58,840 bases of DNA, taken from NCBI GenBank assembly GCA_025997955.1, contig BNVH01000009.1, forward strand, positions 1 through 58,840. The letters are read 5' to 3'. The notes beneath the pieces were generated by a model. It was given only the letters and a program-made list of their open reading frames with translations, did no database searches and was not told the DNA's origin. A program made the position numbers and the translations under genes. How positions within the stretch are numbered: position 1 is the stretch's first letter; each line of letters opens with the position of its first letter. Shown one piece after another: positions 35,955 through 43,927 of this stretch. The DNA is from Synergistales bacterium (GTDB taxonomy: Bacteria; Synergistota; Synergistia; Synergistales; Aminobacteriaceae).

Positions 35955-37097
35955 ATGGGTTCTAAGGCGAATAACTGGGGAATTTGGTCTGTGGCTTTTG
36001 TGTGGTTTACGACGCACTTTGGCGGGGGGTTCGCAAGTGGGCGGCAGTTGGTGGATTTTTACGTTAAGTTTGGGTGGTACGCGGTCTTTATGCCAGTTAT
36101 CTCGACTGCTATAATAGCGCTCGTTCTCTATTGCGCGTGGAGTTTCGCCGTCAGGCGCAAGGTCTATGATTATTACAGCTGGAGCGCCGAATACTACAAG
36201 CCTACCGGCCCGGGGGCGCCTGTTTTTTCAGCTGCCATTGAGATTATGTACCTCATTATTCTGCTGATGGCCACGGGCGTGGCTTTCGCTACGGGCGGAA
36301 CCCTCTTGACGCAGCAGTTTCCGGATATTTCGTACAACGTCGGTACAGTGGGTTTGGCCGTCTTTATCTGGGCTTTGACTATCTGGGGCGCGGAAACAGT
36401 ACGCAAGGCGGCCACTGCTATGGCCATTTTGATAATCAGCGGAATGCTCGTAATCTACCTTTCTAACTTGGCAACGAACTTCTCGAAACTCACCGCCGTC
36501 GTCTCGGCCGCGCCGTCCGAAAACGGCGGCTTCTGGGCGGCGCTTTGGCAAAGCGTGAAGTACGCCGCGCTGCAATGTTCGCTGATAGGAGCATATACCG
36601 CCGTGGTTGACGTTTTGCACACCCAAGAGGACGTCAGAAAAACTACGCTTATAGGCTTTATCGTAAACGCCGGCATACTATTGTTGGCCGCTACGGGCGC
36701 TCTCTCTCATTATCCCGATATTCTGCCAGAAGCCGCGCCTATAACCTACATCACAAGACACGGTGGAGGCGGCGACATCGGCGTGGCTCTCGTCTCCATG
36801 ATAATTATCTTAGCTGTTGTATCGACAGGCGTCGGCCTCATCTACGGCGGCGCGCGGCGCGTCTCGACTTGGTGGACGAAGAAAACCGGAGCCGCGAGCA
36901 GCCGCAAAATGGACATCATCTCATCAACCATATACGTGGCAATTTCTTGGTGCGTAGCCAGTTTTGGCCTAATTCCGCTTATCGCGCAGGGTTACACTTG
37001 GGTTGGAATTCTATCGACGCCGCTTGTGGTTATCCCGGTCTTATTAATGGGAGCGTACCATAAGAGCCGAGGCGATCTCTTAGTTGATCCTGACTAA
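35955..37097 (+). CDS. YkvI-like multi-pass membrane transporter
   Basis: This 380-residue protein has about ten transmembrane helices and resembles the YkvI family in the APC-type superfamily. The start is MGSKANNWGIWSVAFVWFTT; GGFASGRQLVDFY is in the first helical pair, consistent with a discontinuous helix. The substrate is unknown. The Leu/Val/Ile-rich leader upstream suggests a branched-chain or other hydrophobic amino acid, by inference. The ATG at 35955 follows GGAGGGG. An in-frame ATG at 35919 abuts the terminator T run and has no ribosome binding site, so it was rejected. A strong terminator follows. Confidence 0.8.
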   Translation: MGSKANNWGIWSVAFVWFTTHFGGGFASGRQLVDFYVKFGWYAVFMPVISTAIIALVLYCAWSFAVRRKVYDYYSWSAEYYKPTGPGAPVFSAAIEIMYLIILLMATGVAFATGGTLLTQQFPDISYNVGTVGLAVFIWALTIWGAETVRKAATAMAILIISGMLVIYLSNLATNFSKLTAVVSAAPSENGGFWAALWQSVKYAALQCSLIGAYTAVVDVLHTQEDVRKTTLIGFIVNAGILLLAATGALSHYPDILPEAAPITYITRHGGGGDIGVALVSMIIILAVVSTGVGLIYGGARRVSTWWTKKTGAASSRKMDIISSTIYVAISWCVASFGLIPLIAQGYTWVGILSTPLVVIPVLLMGAYHKSRGDLLVDPD

Positions 37098-37111
37098 AGC
37101 CATAGACGTAA

Positions 37112-37151
37112 AATTCGCGTCTCCTTGATTTTTGGAGGCGCGAATTTTTTT
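37112..37151. terminator. Bidirectional terminator between convergent genes
   Basis: AATTCGCGTCTCC (37112-37124) pairs with GGAGGCGCGAATT (37134-37146) over 13 bp including one G-U, followed by a T run on the plus strand and an AATTTTACG stretch on the minus strand. Confidence 0.8.
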
Positions 37152-37157
37152 GTGATT

Positions 37158-38852
37158 TTATTCTTTCCCGGTTGAGTCGTCTTCCGATTCCACGCCGTTG
37201 TCATCGTTAAAGCTGTTTTTGGCTTTATCGATGTTGGCTATAGCGTTAATAACGCGGGGGAGAAAGCGTTTTTCCTCACTGACATCCGAAAGAGAAAGTT
37301 CTACAATGCCTGTCTCTGCGCTGGGCGCCCATAATTTGATAAGGCTGATAAAGACATCGGCGTCCAGAATATCATCCATCGCTTGAATATAGGCGGGTTC
37401 GAGAGTATTGATATGAGCCCTAAGAGAACCGTTGTCGCTTATAGCTGTCCGCAAATATTTCCAAATCTCCGAAACATCGACGAAGCCGACACTAAACAGA
37501 TCCCGCTTCATAATATCCGCAACTTCTGGAGTGAAGTCGGGCTTTTTGCCAAGCTCGTCCGGGTTTATGACTCCAAAAAACAGCGTTTCGCCCTTCCTGC
37601 CGAAAGCAAGTGAAACAGGGGCAATACCGGGATCGACTTGATAGCTGTCGTCCCACCCCTTGACCTTCAAAGGCGCCAATGGGACGCTTGACGTGAATTT
37701 TTCGTTGCCCAAAATTTTGCCCAGTATCTTCTCGGCCGCGCCATTACGCCCCGTGATAGTGAAATAAACGCCAGGTATGGATTGCCCCATTAAAGACGCT
37801 TTCCCGCTGGCGGCAAATAGGATATTGCCCTCAAGGAGATTTTTGACGTCGGTTTTATCTATACCGATTTTCGATAGCTCATCAGTAAAGGAATTCCAAA
37901 TCTGCGCGTATTCCGGATAAAGATCTAAGTTGCTTTTATCAAATTTGAAAGAACCTGAGAATCCGATATACGGCCTCCCGCTTCCGGCGATAAACATCTC
38001 GCCGTGCTTAGTCGTCTTGGCGGTTTTGACAAAGTCGTCCACCCCAACAATCGACTCAAGCGCGTTTATAGCAAAGGAAGCGGTAAATTTTCCAGGTTTG
38101 GACTCAAAAGCAAACTCTATATCTATAGGCGCCTTGAAGAGCTTGAGCGTGTTCTTGAAGTTCAAATCCTGATCATCCTCTGGAATGACAGAGGCGAGCG
38201 CGGACATATCAATATGTATAAATTTGTAGTTCGGAGCGACGAAACGGCGCTTGATGACAAGGCGTTTTTTAGCTGTTCCTAAGGCCGCGAAAGATTCGTC
38301 CAAGTCCGCCTTGGACATAGACAGAAGAAGCAAGTCGTCTTTAGCGCTCAAGAACACAGTATCAAAAAGTAGGTAGTATTTACCGCTCTCTCCGTCAAGG
38401 GTTTCAAACTGAATATTATAGGCAAAAGCGGCTCCGCTGTTTCCGAGAATAAGAGCGGCGAGGTCTTCTCGGGTGGCCTTTCCTGAGGCCACAAGCTCAA
38501 GTTTGGATTTAAAAGAGTCGGGATAAGAGACCGCTATCTGAAAAAACGGGGTGGCGTCAGGCGTAACGCCGGACGCGAGCGCTACGGATTTAGCCGGCAC
38601 TTGAGACGCCAAGCCCGCAAAAAGACGAAGCGCTTGGGCCTCCTCGGGAGCGACCAAGGACGCAAACATCTCTATATTAGATATGGAAAATATCTCTTTC
38701 AGCGCCCCACCGAGATTATCCACTCTGGCTACGACATACGCCGACTTCTCCGCGCGAGCGCTAAGCGCGTCTTGCGGCTCAAGAGCTTGCGACGAAACTG
38801 GGACAAAGGCGATAAGCGCCCCTACAATAAACAGCCTTAAAAACTTTAACAT
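37158..38852 (-). CDS. Exported protein of unknown function
   Basis: This 564-residue protein has a clear signal peptide (LRLFIVGALIAFVPVSSQALE) and then a soluble alpha/beta body with no recognised domain. It loosely resembles DUF3352-type periplasmic proteins in length and in repeated AFEGKPGKFTASFAI-like strands, but this is weak. The C terminus is acidic. GGAGGG precedes the ATG. It lies 25 bases downstream of tpiA and may be read from the pgk-tpiA operon; no functional link is apparent. Confidence 0.55.
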   Translation of the reverse strand: MLKFLRLFIVGALIAFVPVSSQALEPQDALSARAEKSAYVVARVDNLGGALKEIFSISNIEMFASLVAPEEAQALRLFAGLASQVPAKSVALASGVTPDATPFFQIAVSYPDSFKSKLELVASGKATREDLAALILGNSGAAFAYNIQFETLDGESGKYYLLFDTVFLSAKDDLLLLSMSKADLDESFAALGTAKKRLVIKRRFVAPNYKFIHIDMSALASVIPEDDQDLNFKNTLKLFKAPIDIEFAFESKPGKFTASFAINALESIVGVDDFVKTAKTTKHGEMFIAGSGRPYIGFSGSFKFDKSNLDLYPEYAQIWNSFTDELSKIGIDKTDVKNLLEGNILFAASGKASLMGQSIPGVYFTITGRNGAAEKILGKILGNEKFTSSVPLAPLKVKGWDDSYQVDPGIAPVSLAFGRKGETLFFGVINPDELGKKPDFTPEVADIMKRDLFSVGFVDVSEIWKYLRTAISDNGSLRAHINTLEPAYIQAMDDILDADVFISLIKLWAPSAETGIVELSLSDVSEEKRFLPRVINAIANIDKAKNSFNDDNGVESEDDSTGKE

Positions 38853-38877
38853 CAGGAAACCCTCCGTATTTTATCGG

Positions 38878-39663
38878 CTAAATGCCGGCATATGACTTGT
38901 AGATTTTAAGAAACGAATCCGCCTTTAAAGATGCCCCGCCGACCAAAGCGCCGTCTATAGCGTCCATAGAGAGAATCTCCTTTGCGTTATCCGGCTTGAC
39001 GCTGCCACCGTAAAGCACGACAACCGGCCCTGCCGCGCCCAAGCCCTCTATCAGCTTCTTGCTGAGAGCGCACACCTCCTGAGCCTCCGCCGATGTGGCC
39101 GACTTGCCCGTTCCTATAGCCCAGACGGGCTCATAAGCGTAGATTATCTTCTTCAGTTCTTCAGAGGACAGCCCGCCAAGCGCGCTAATTTGGCGCTTGA
39201 CTACATCGGAGGTCTTGTCGCCTTCGCGCTCTTGCAATGTCTCCCCATAGCAAAAAACGGGGATAAGATCTGCGGAAAGAGCCGCCTTGACTTTTTTGGC
39301 TATGAGCTCGTCGCTCTCGCCAAAGATAACGCGTCTTTCACTGTGCCCGAGTATAACGTGAGAGGCCCCGGCGTCTTTTAACATCGGTATCGAAACCTCC
39401 CCGGTAAACGCGCCGCTCTGCTCAAAGTAGACGTTCTGCGCTCCCACTATGGGAGCTATGGCCTTGTTCAGGCTATCTGCGCTATTTTTCGCGGTGACCA
39501 CGGAAGTAAAAGGCGGGAAGACGGCGACTTCAAGCGTTTTTCCGACAGCCGCCGAAAGTTCGGGAGCGGCGAGCTCAGCGGCAAAAGCCTTGAAAAAGCC
39601 CTCGGTCTCCGGTCGCGTCATGTTCATTTTCCAGTTGCCGTAAAGATAAATCTTTTTGGACAT
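38878..39663 (-). CDS. tpiA: Triosephosphate isomerase
   Basis: This 261-residue TIM-barrel enzyme interconverts dihydroxyacetone phosphate and glyceraldehyde 3-phosphate. All catalytic parts are present: Lys in GNWKMN, His in LGHSERR, Glu in AYEPVWAIGTG, and the phosphate-binding GGSVKPDN and GALVGGASL. GGAGGTG, inside the end of pgk, precedes the ATG directly, so it is translated with pgk from one operon. Confidence 0.97.
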   Translation of the reverse strand: MSKKIYLYGNWKMNMTRPETEGFFKAFAAELAAPELSAAVGKTLEVAVFPPFTSVVTAKNSADSLNKAIAPIVGAQNVYFEQSGAFTGEVSIPMLKDAGASHVILGHSERRVIFGESDELIAKKVKAALSADLIPVFCYGETLQEREGDKTSDVVKRQISALGGLSSEELKKIIYAYEPVWAIGTGKSATSAEAQEVCALSKKLIEGLGAAGPVVVLYGGSVKPDNAKEILSMDAIDGALVGGASLKADSFLKIYKSYAGI

Positions 39664-40851
39664 CTACTTCACCTCCAAGGGCGCCATGCCGGGCAGTTTT
39701 TTGCCCTCACAGTATTCGAGGCTCGCGCCGCCACCCGTGGATACATAGGAGACTTTTCTCTCGAAGCCGAACTGGCGGACCGCCGACGCGGTGTCTCCAC
39801 CGCCGATTACGGACGTAGCGCCGGCCTCGGTGGCTTTGACGACGGCTTCCCCTAGCGCTTTGGTGCCGGAGGAGAACAGCGTGTTCTCAAATACGCCCAT
39901 AGGTCCGTTCCAAAGAATTGACTTAGCGCCAACCAACGCGTCCGTGAAGAACTTTTCCGTCTTTGGCCCTATGTCTAACCCCATCTTGTCAGCCGGCATC
40001 GAGTCGCTGTCCACAATTGAGGTCTGCGTGGCGTCGAGCCCGTCCGCGACTACGCTGTCTAAGGGGAGCAGTATTTTTACCCCCGCGGCCTCCGCTTTTT
40101 TGAGCGTATCACGAGCGAAGTCCAGACGGTCTTCTTCACAAAGAGATTTGCCGGTGGCCTTTCCTTGAGCCCGCAAGAAAGTGTAAGCCATGCCGCCGCC
40201 TATGAGAATTGTCGTGGCCTTGTCTAAGAGGTTTCCAACAACGGCGATTTTGTCGGAGACTTTAGCGCCTCCTAAGATTAAAACATAAGGCTTGCGCGGA
40301 TTTTCGCTGACCGCTCCCAACATTTCACCTTCTTTAATAAGAACGTCCCCGGCAAAAGATGGCAGGAGGGACATAAGTCCGTTTGTGGTGACGTCCGCCC
40401 TGTGCGACGCGCTAAAAGCGTCCATCACGAAAACGTCAAACGGCTCGGCCATTTTCTTGGCGAACTCCGCGTCGTTTTTCTGCTCCTCAGCGTGAAAACG
40501 CGAGTTCTCCAATAAAACCAACTCCGACTCCGGCAAAGTATCAAGCGTCTTTTCGACCTTTTCGCCAACGCAGTCATCCACAAAATGTACTTCCCTGTTG
40601 TACGCCTTTTCAATGTCGGCCTTTATCTGTCCGAGCGACATCTCAGGAACCACTTTCCCGTCGGGGCGCCCGAAGTGTGAAACCAAAGCCACCTTGGCTC
40701 CGGCAAGGAGAAGCTTTTCTATCGTGGATTTGTGAGCGACAATACGCGCGTTGTCCCTCACCTTTCCGTTCTTAAAGGGCACGTTAAAATCAACGCGAAC
40801 CAACACTTTCTTGCCGGCGACATCCTTATCGCTAAACGTTTTGAGTTTCAT
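39664..40851 (-). CDS. pgk: Phosphoglycerate kinase
   Basis: This 395-residue two-domain kinase makes ATP from 1,3-bisphosphoglycerate in glycolysis. Motifs are VRVDFNVPFKNG at the N terminus, LVSHFGRPDG, the hinge region LILGGAKVSDKI, and the nucleotide-binding GGGDTASAVRQFG. AAGGAGG precedes the ATG at 40851. It directly abuts tpiA (no gap). No gap gene is adjacent. Confidence 0.97.
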   Translation of the reverse strand: MKLKTFSDKDVAGKKVLVRVDFNVPFKNGKVRDNARIVAHKSTIEKLLLAGAKVALVSHFGRPDGKVVPEMSLGQIKADIEKAYNREVHFVDDCVGEKVEKTLDTLPESELVLLENSRFHAEEQKNDAEFAKKMAEPFDVFVMDAFSASHRADVTTNGLMSLLPSFAGDVLIKEGEMLGAVSENPRKPYVLILGGAKVSDKIAVVGNLLDKATTILIGGGMAYTFLRAQGKATGKSLCEEDRLDFARDTLKKAEAAGVKILLPLDSVVADGLDATQTSIVDSDSMPADKMGLDIGPKTEKFFTDALVGAKSILWNGPMGVFENTLFSSGTKALGEAVVKATEAGATSVIGGGDTASAVRQFGFERKVSYVSTGGGASLEYCEGKKLPGMAPLEVK

Positions 40852-40929
40852 AATATATATTCCTCCTTATCTTAAGTTGTTAAGAATTGAAAAATCGAAA
40901 AATTCAGACTAAATAAACGCCAAAATAAT

Positions 40930-41502
40930 TTAAGCGTGTATTTTTTTGAGAAGCCAAGCCATATTTGCCCCGAGGTTCTTCATGGTGTCATGGGCCTCTT
41001 CATCTCCCTCTACGTCTCCGGGCTGAAGACCATAGCCCATGTTCCAATAGCTGGACCCAGGAACAACCATCTGGGTTATGCCAAAGAACGTAAGCAACGC
41101 GTTATACGCCTGCATCGCGCCTCCACGACGCGCCACCACTATGGGAGCTCCGACTTTCCGCTTAAGGGCGCCCATAGCGCTGAATCCGAGACGGTCAATA
41201 AGCGCCTTCATCTCCGTAGTCACATTGGCAAAGTAAGTCGGGGACGCTAAAATTATGCCGTCCGCCGCCTTCGCGGCCCCTATCCATTCGTTCATCGGAT
41301 CGTCGATAAATACGCAATGCCCAAGCTGCTTTGCGTGACACTGCCCGCAGGCCGCGCAACCATGTACCAAGCTGCCCCCGACACGTATTTCTTTAACAGA
41401 AATCCCCTCCGCCTCAAGCGCGGAAAAAACCGCGCGAATCATGAGAGACGTGTTTCCGTTTTCTCTTGGACTTCCGTTGAAAGCCACAACACTTATGCTC
41501 AT
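40930..41502 (-). CDS. NADPH-dependent FMN reductase-like flavodoxin-fold protein
   Basis: This 190-residue protein begins with the FMN-phosphate loop GSPRENGNTSLM and carries a CAACGQCH motif (about residues 49-56), as in iron-sulfur flavoproteins of the ISF/NAD(P)H oxidoreductase group. ILASPTYFANVTTEMKALIDR is the family's flavin-side motif. It likely reduces quinones, metals or an unknown partner. Its ATG overlaps the threonine synthase stop by four bases and ends the six-gene minus-strand operon. Confidence 0.85.
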   Translation of the reverse strand: MSISVVAFNGSPRENGNTSLMIRAVFSALEAEGISVKEIRVGGSLVHGCAACGQCHAKQLGHCVFIDDPMNEWIGAAKAADGIILASPTYFANVTTEMKALIDRLGFSAMGALKRKVGAPIVVARRGGAMQAYNALLTFFGITQMVVPGSSYWNMGYGLQPGDVEGDEEAHDTMKNLGANMAWLLKKIHA

Positions 41503-42593
41503 ATCGTACCCCCTGTTTTATAATGCGAAATTTTATCGGTCGCTTTAAGACCAATCCCGGATAAATAGACCACCGTATCGCGGTCTAAGTCGTGAGACCA
41601 CAAAAGACGCCTCCAACCGGCTACGGCCGCCGCGCTTGTGGGTTCTATATAGATACCGTGTTTTGCCATATCATCAAAAGCGTTCCATATTTCGTCCTCA
41701 CTGACCGTGACAAAACAGCCGCGGCTTTGCCGCACCGCCGCCAAAACCTCGCTTCCTCTCACCGGTTCGGAGGACGCTATGCCCTCAGCCGCGGTATCTT
41801 TTTTTTCTATTTTTACGGGAGTATCCAAACCCTTAGAAAAAGCCAAAGCCAACGGCGCGCAGTTCTCGGATTGAACGGCGAAAATGCGCGCGTACTTTGA
41901 AAGCCTGCCTTCGCGTTTTAGCTTCGTCATCGCGAGATAAGCGCCGAGCGCGATGCTTCCCTGCCCCACCGGAACGACGATATTTTGAACGGTAGGCAAC
42001 GTCTCAAACGCCTCGTCAAACCAAGTCCCTATTCCATTCAAGAACCAAGGGTTCCAGTTGTGGCTCGCGTAATACGATTCCTCGCCGCTCTTCTCAGCGG
42101 CGCGCGTCGTGTCTTCGCGCGAACCCTCGACACGGACAAGATTGGCGCCGTAAGACTCAATCTGTACGCATTTTCCTACAGATGTATAAGACGGTACGTA
42201 GACATCGCAAGCTATCCCGGCAATAGCGCAATACGCCGCCATAGACGCCCCGGCATTGCCCGACGAATCTTCCACGACTCGTTTGACGCCGCGTTCTTTC
42301 AGGCGGCTGACCAAAGCGGCCATACCTCTGTCTTTATACGAGCCTGTAGGACACAGATAATCAAGTTTGAACCATGCCGAACAACCGTCAATATCCATCT
42401 CTAAAAGAGGCGTATTTCCCTCTCCCATGGTGACGCGCTTTTCTATGGCGCGAGGCGACCGAGCAAACGACAGCGGAGAGCCGCATACGCATCTCCACAA
42501 AAGACCGTTTTCTGGCGCGTCTTCGTCGAACTCAGCGCCGCAACGGGGGCAAACAAGCCTCACGTTCAGTATACTCACTTTGCCGTTGTCCAT
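41499..42593 (-). CDS. thrC: Threonine synthase-type PLP enzyme
   Basis: This 364-residue fold-type-II PLP enzyme has an N-terminal zinc-ribbon-like motif (CPRCG, then CVCG), then GEGNTPLLE and the PLP lysine in PTGSYKDRG. EDSSGNAGASMAAYCA binds the phosphate, and GIYIEPTSAAAVAG lies near the C terminus. This matches ThrC, which makes threonine from phosphohomoserine, although related catabolic lyases share the fold. It overlaps the exported-protein gene upstream by 19 bases and the flavoprotein downstream by 4. Confidence 0.85.
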   Translation of the reverse strand: MDNGKVSILNVRLVCPRCGAEFDEDAPENGLLWRCVCGSPLSFARSPRAIEKRVTMGEGNTPLLEMDIDGCSAWFKLDYLCPTGSYKDRGMAALVSRLKERGVKRVVEDSSGNAGASMAAYCAIAGIACDVYVPSYTSVGKCVQIESYGANLVRVEGSREDTTRAAEKSGEESYYASHNWNPWFLNGIGTWFDEAFETLPTVQNIVVPVGQGSIALGAYLAMTKLKREGRLSKYARIFAVQSENCAPLALAFSKGLDTPVKIEKKDTAAEGIASSEPVRGSEVLAAVRQSRGCFVTVSEDEIWNAFDDMAKHGIYIEPTSAAAVAGWRRLLWSHDLDRDTVVYLSGIGLKATDKISHYKTGGTI

Positions 42594-43126
42594 TTAAGAT
42601 AGTTATAACTGATGTGTATAGGATAGTCGCCAGGCGAATCTCCCGGAAAGCGGTTTTTGGCTTCCGGATTGTAGGTAAGCGATATTATGGTGTCCTTGTT
42701 GGGCTTCCAGTTGCTTCTGTATATAAGTTTCCCCGTGGCGCGCAAGTTTTGGGACATTTTCTCGTCTGTTTTGCCAAAACTGATATTATAGGCGTCGCGG
42801 AAAGCTTCATATAAAACTCTGTCAGAGTCTGGGTTGCCTGAGCTGGCTATATATACGGTTTTGTGGTTGAGTCCGTGCTTTGCGTGAAAACCGAACATAA
42901 ATATAGAAGCCCGCGATTGAAATAACCCCTTCATAGTCAGTCTGCCGTTACGCACGAAATCAGCCGCCTTAGCGTCGCTTTGCTCCATGCGTTTTTGTGT
43001 TCTGGCCGAAGAAAGACCAAAGGTAGCTGACATAAAGGCGCTTGCGCTGTCCTTTGCGAAAACCTCCCGCGGCAGGGACAAAAATAAAGATATAAGCAGC
43101 GCCCAAAGGCACGCACGCCTTAACAT
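42575..43126 (-). CDS. Exported protein of unknown function
   Basis: This 183-residue protein has a signal peptide (LRRACLWALLISLFLSLPREVFA) and a soluble domain of about 150 residues. No family was recognised; TVYIASSGNPDSDRVLYEAFRDAYNI may be the core. The ATG at 43124-43126 follows AAGGG; the longer frame upstream lacks a binding site. It sits between another small exported protein and thrC in a tight operon. Confidence 0.6.
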   Translation of the reverse strand: MLRRACLWALLISLFLSLPREVFAKDSASAFMSATFGLSSARTQKRMEQSDAKAADFVRNGRLTMKGLFQSRASIFMFGFHAKHGLNHKTVYIASSGNPDSDRVLYEAFRDAYNISFGKTDEKMSQNLRATGKLIYRSNWKPNKDTIISLTYNPEAKNRFPGDSPGDYPIHISYNYLKWTTAK

Positions 43127-43136
43127 AATCAAACCC

Positions 43137-43502
43137 TTATCTCGGTCCAAAATCCCAAAGTACTCGCGCGGCGCGCCGAGCCGTCTCTCCTGTGCCGCTT
43201 ATAAAATACCCCGTAAAACGCTTGGTTCTGTTGCCGGGTACTTTTTGCGGCAAGAGATGAGCGTAAGCCACAGAATGCCCAAATCTGTCGAGAAATATCA
43301 CGGTTCCACCGAAGAATTTATTGCCGGACGTCATATTTACTATATCTATATGAAGACTATCCCAGTCATACTGCATATTCTCAAAGCGAAGACCAGGGAC
43401 TTCCTCAACCCAGTCAGGCTTAGTGGCTGAGTGGGCAGGAGGCGCAAATAGCGCAAAAAATACTGCGGCAAGCGCCAAATACACAAAGTTTTGTTTTTTC
43501 AT
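43137..43502 (-). CDS. Small exported protein of unknown function
   Basis: This 121-residue protein has a signal peptide (KKQNFVYLALAAVFFALFAPPAHSA) and about 95 mature residues, rich in beta strand (FFGGTVIFLDRFGHSVAYAH). It is predicted to act in the periplasm. No family was recognised. The ATG at 43502 follows GGGGTG and is preferred to an upstream frame. The next gene starts ten bases after its stop. Confidence 0.6.
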   Translation of the reverse strand: MKKQNFVYLALAAVFFALFAPPAHSATKPDWVEEVPGLRFENMQYDWDSLHIDIVNMTSGNKFFGGTVIFLDRFGHSVAYAHLLPQKVPGNRTKRFTGYFISGTGETARRAARVLWDFGPR

Positions 43503-43525
43503 GAGTGCACCCCATTCTATTTTGA

Positions 43526-43918
43526 CTACGTCAGGCAAGAACAAACCTCAGCGTTGCGTCCATCGCCCTTAGAAAACCTGACGCTGTCCACGCGGATTTT
43601 TCCGGCTCTATGCAGTGACAGCAAAATCGAAAAAATAGTCGTGTCACTAACCCCTATAGCGCGCGCCAAAGAGACCACGTCACATTCGCTGCTACCGTCT
43701 GATTTTTCCTCTATTTCACGCAAAACCTGCGTTCCAACAAGCGAAAGCCATTGTCCAAACATATCAAGCATCTCAGGCGTAGCCAACGACGCCAACTGAT
43801 TGGTCCTCAAGACCGAATCCACCATTCTGGCCGTCAAAAGGCTCTCGGATTCCAGAGCTTCGCGAAATTCTTTTAGTATGCCCTGTGTGTTTTCGGGCAA
43901 CTTATCCTCCGTAATCAC
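43526..43918 (-). CDS. Small helical protein with winged-helix-like C terminus
   Basis: This 130-residue protein is largely helical. The C-terminal region (about residues 72-118, ECDVVSLARAIGVSDTTIFS through LHRAGKIRVDSVRFSKG) reads as a winged helix. Function is unknown; a DNA-binding or protein-binding regulator is likely. It starts 9 bases after the larger sensory-type gene, so the two may form a sensor-effector pair. Confidence 0.5.
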   Translation of the reverse strand: MITEDKLPENTQGILKEFREALESESLLTARMVDSVLRTNQLASLATPEMLDMFGQWLSLVGTQVLREIEEKSDGSSECDVVSLARAIGVSDTTIFSILLSLHRAGKIRVDSVRFSKGDGRNAEVCSCLT

Positions 43919-43927
43919 AATAGCGAC

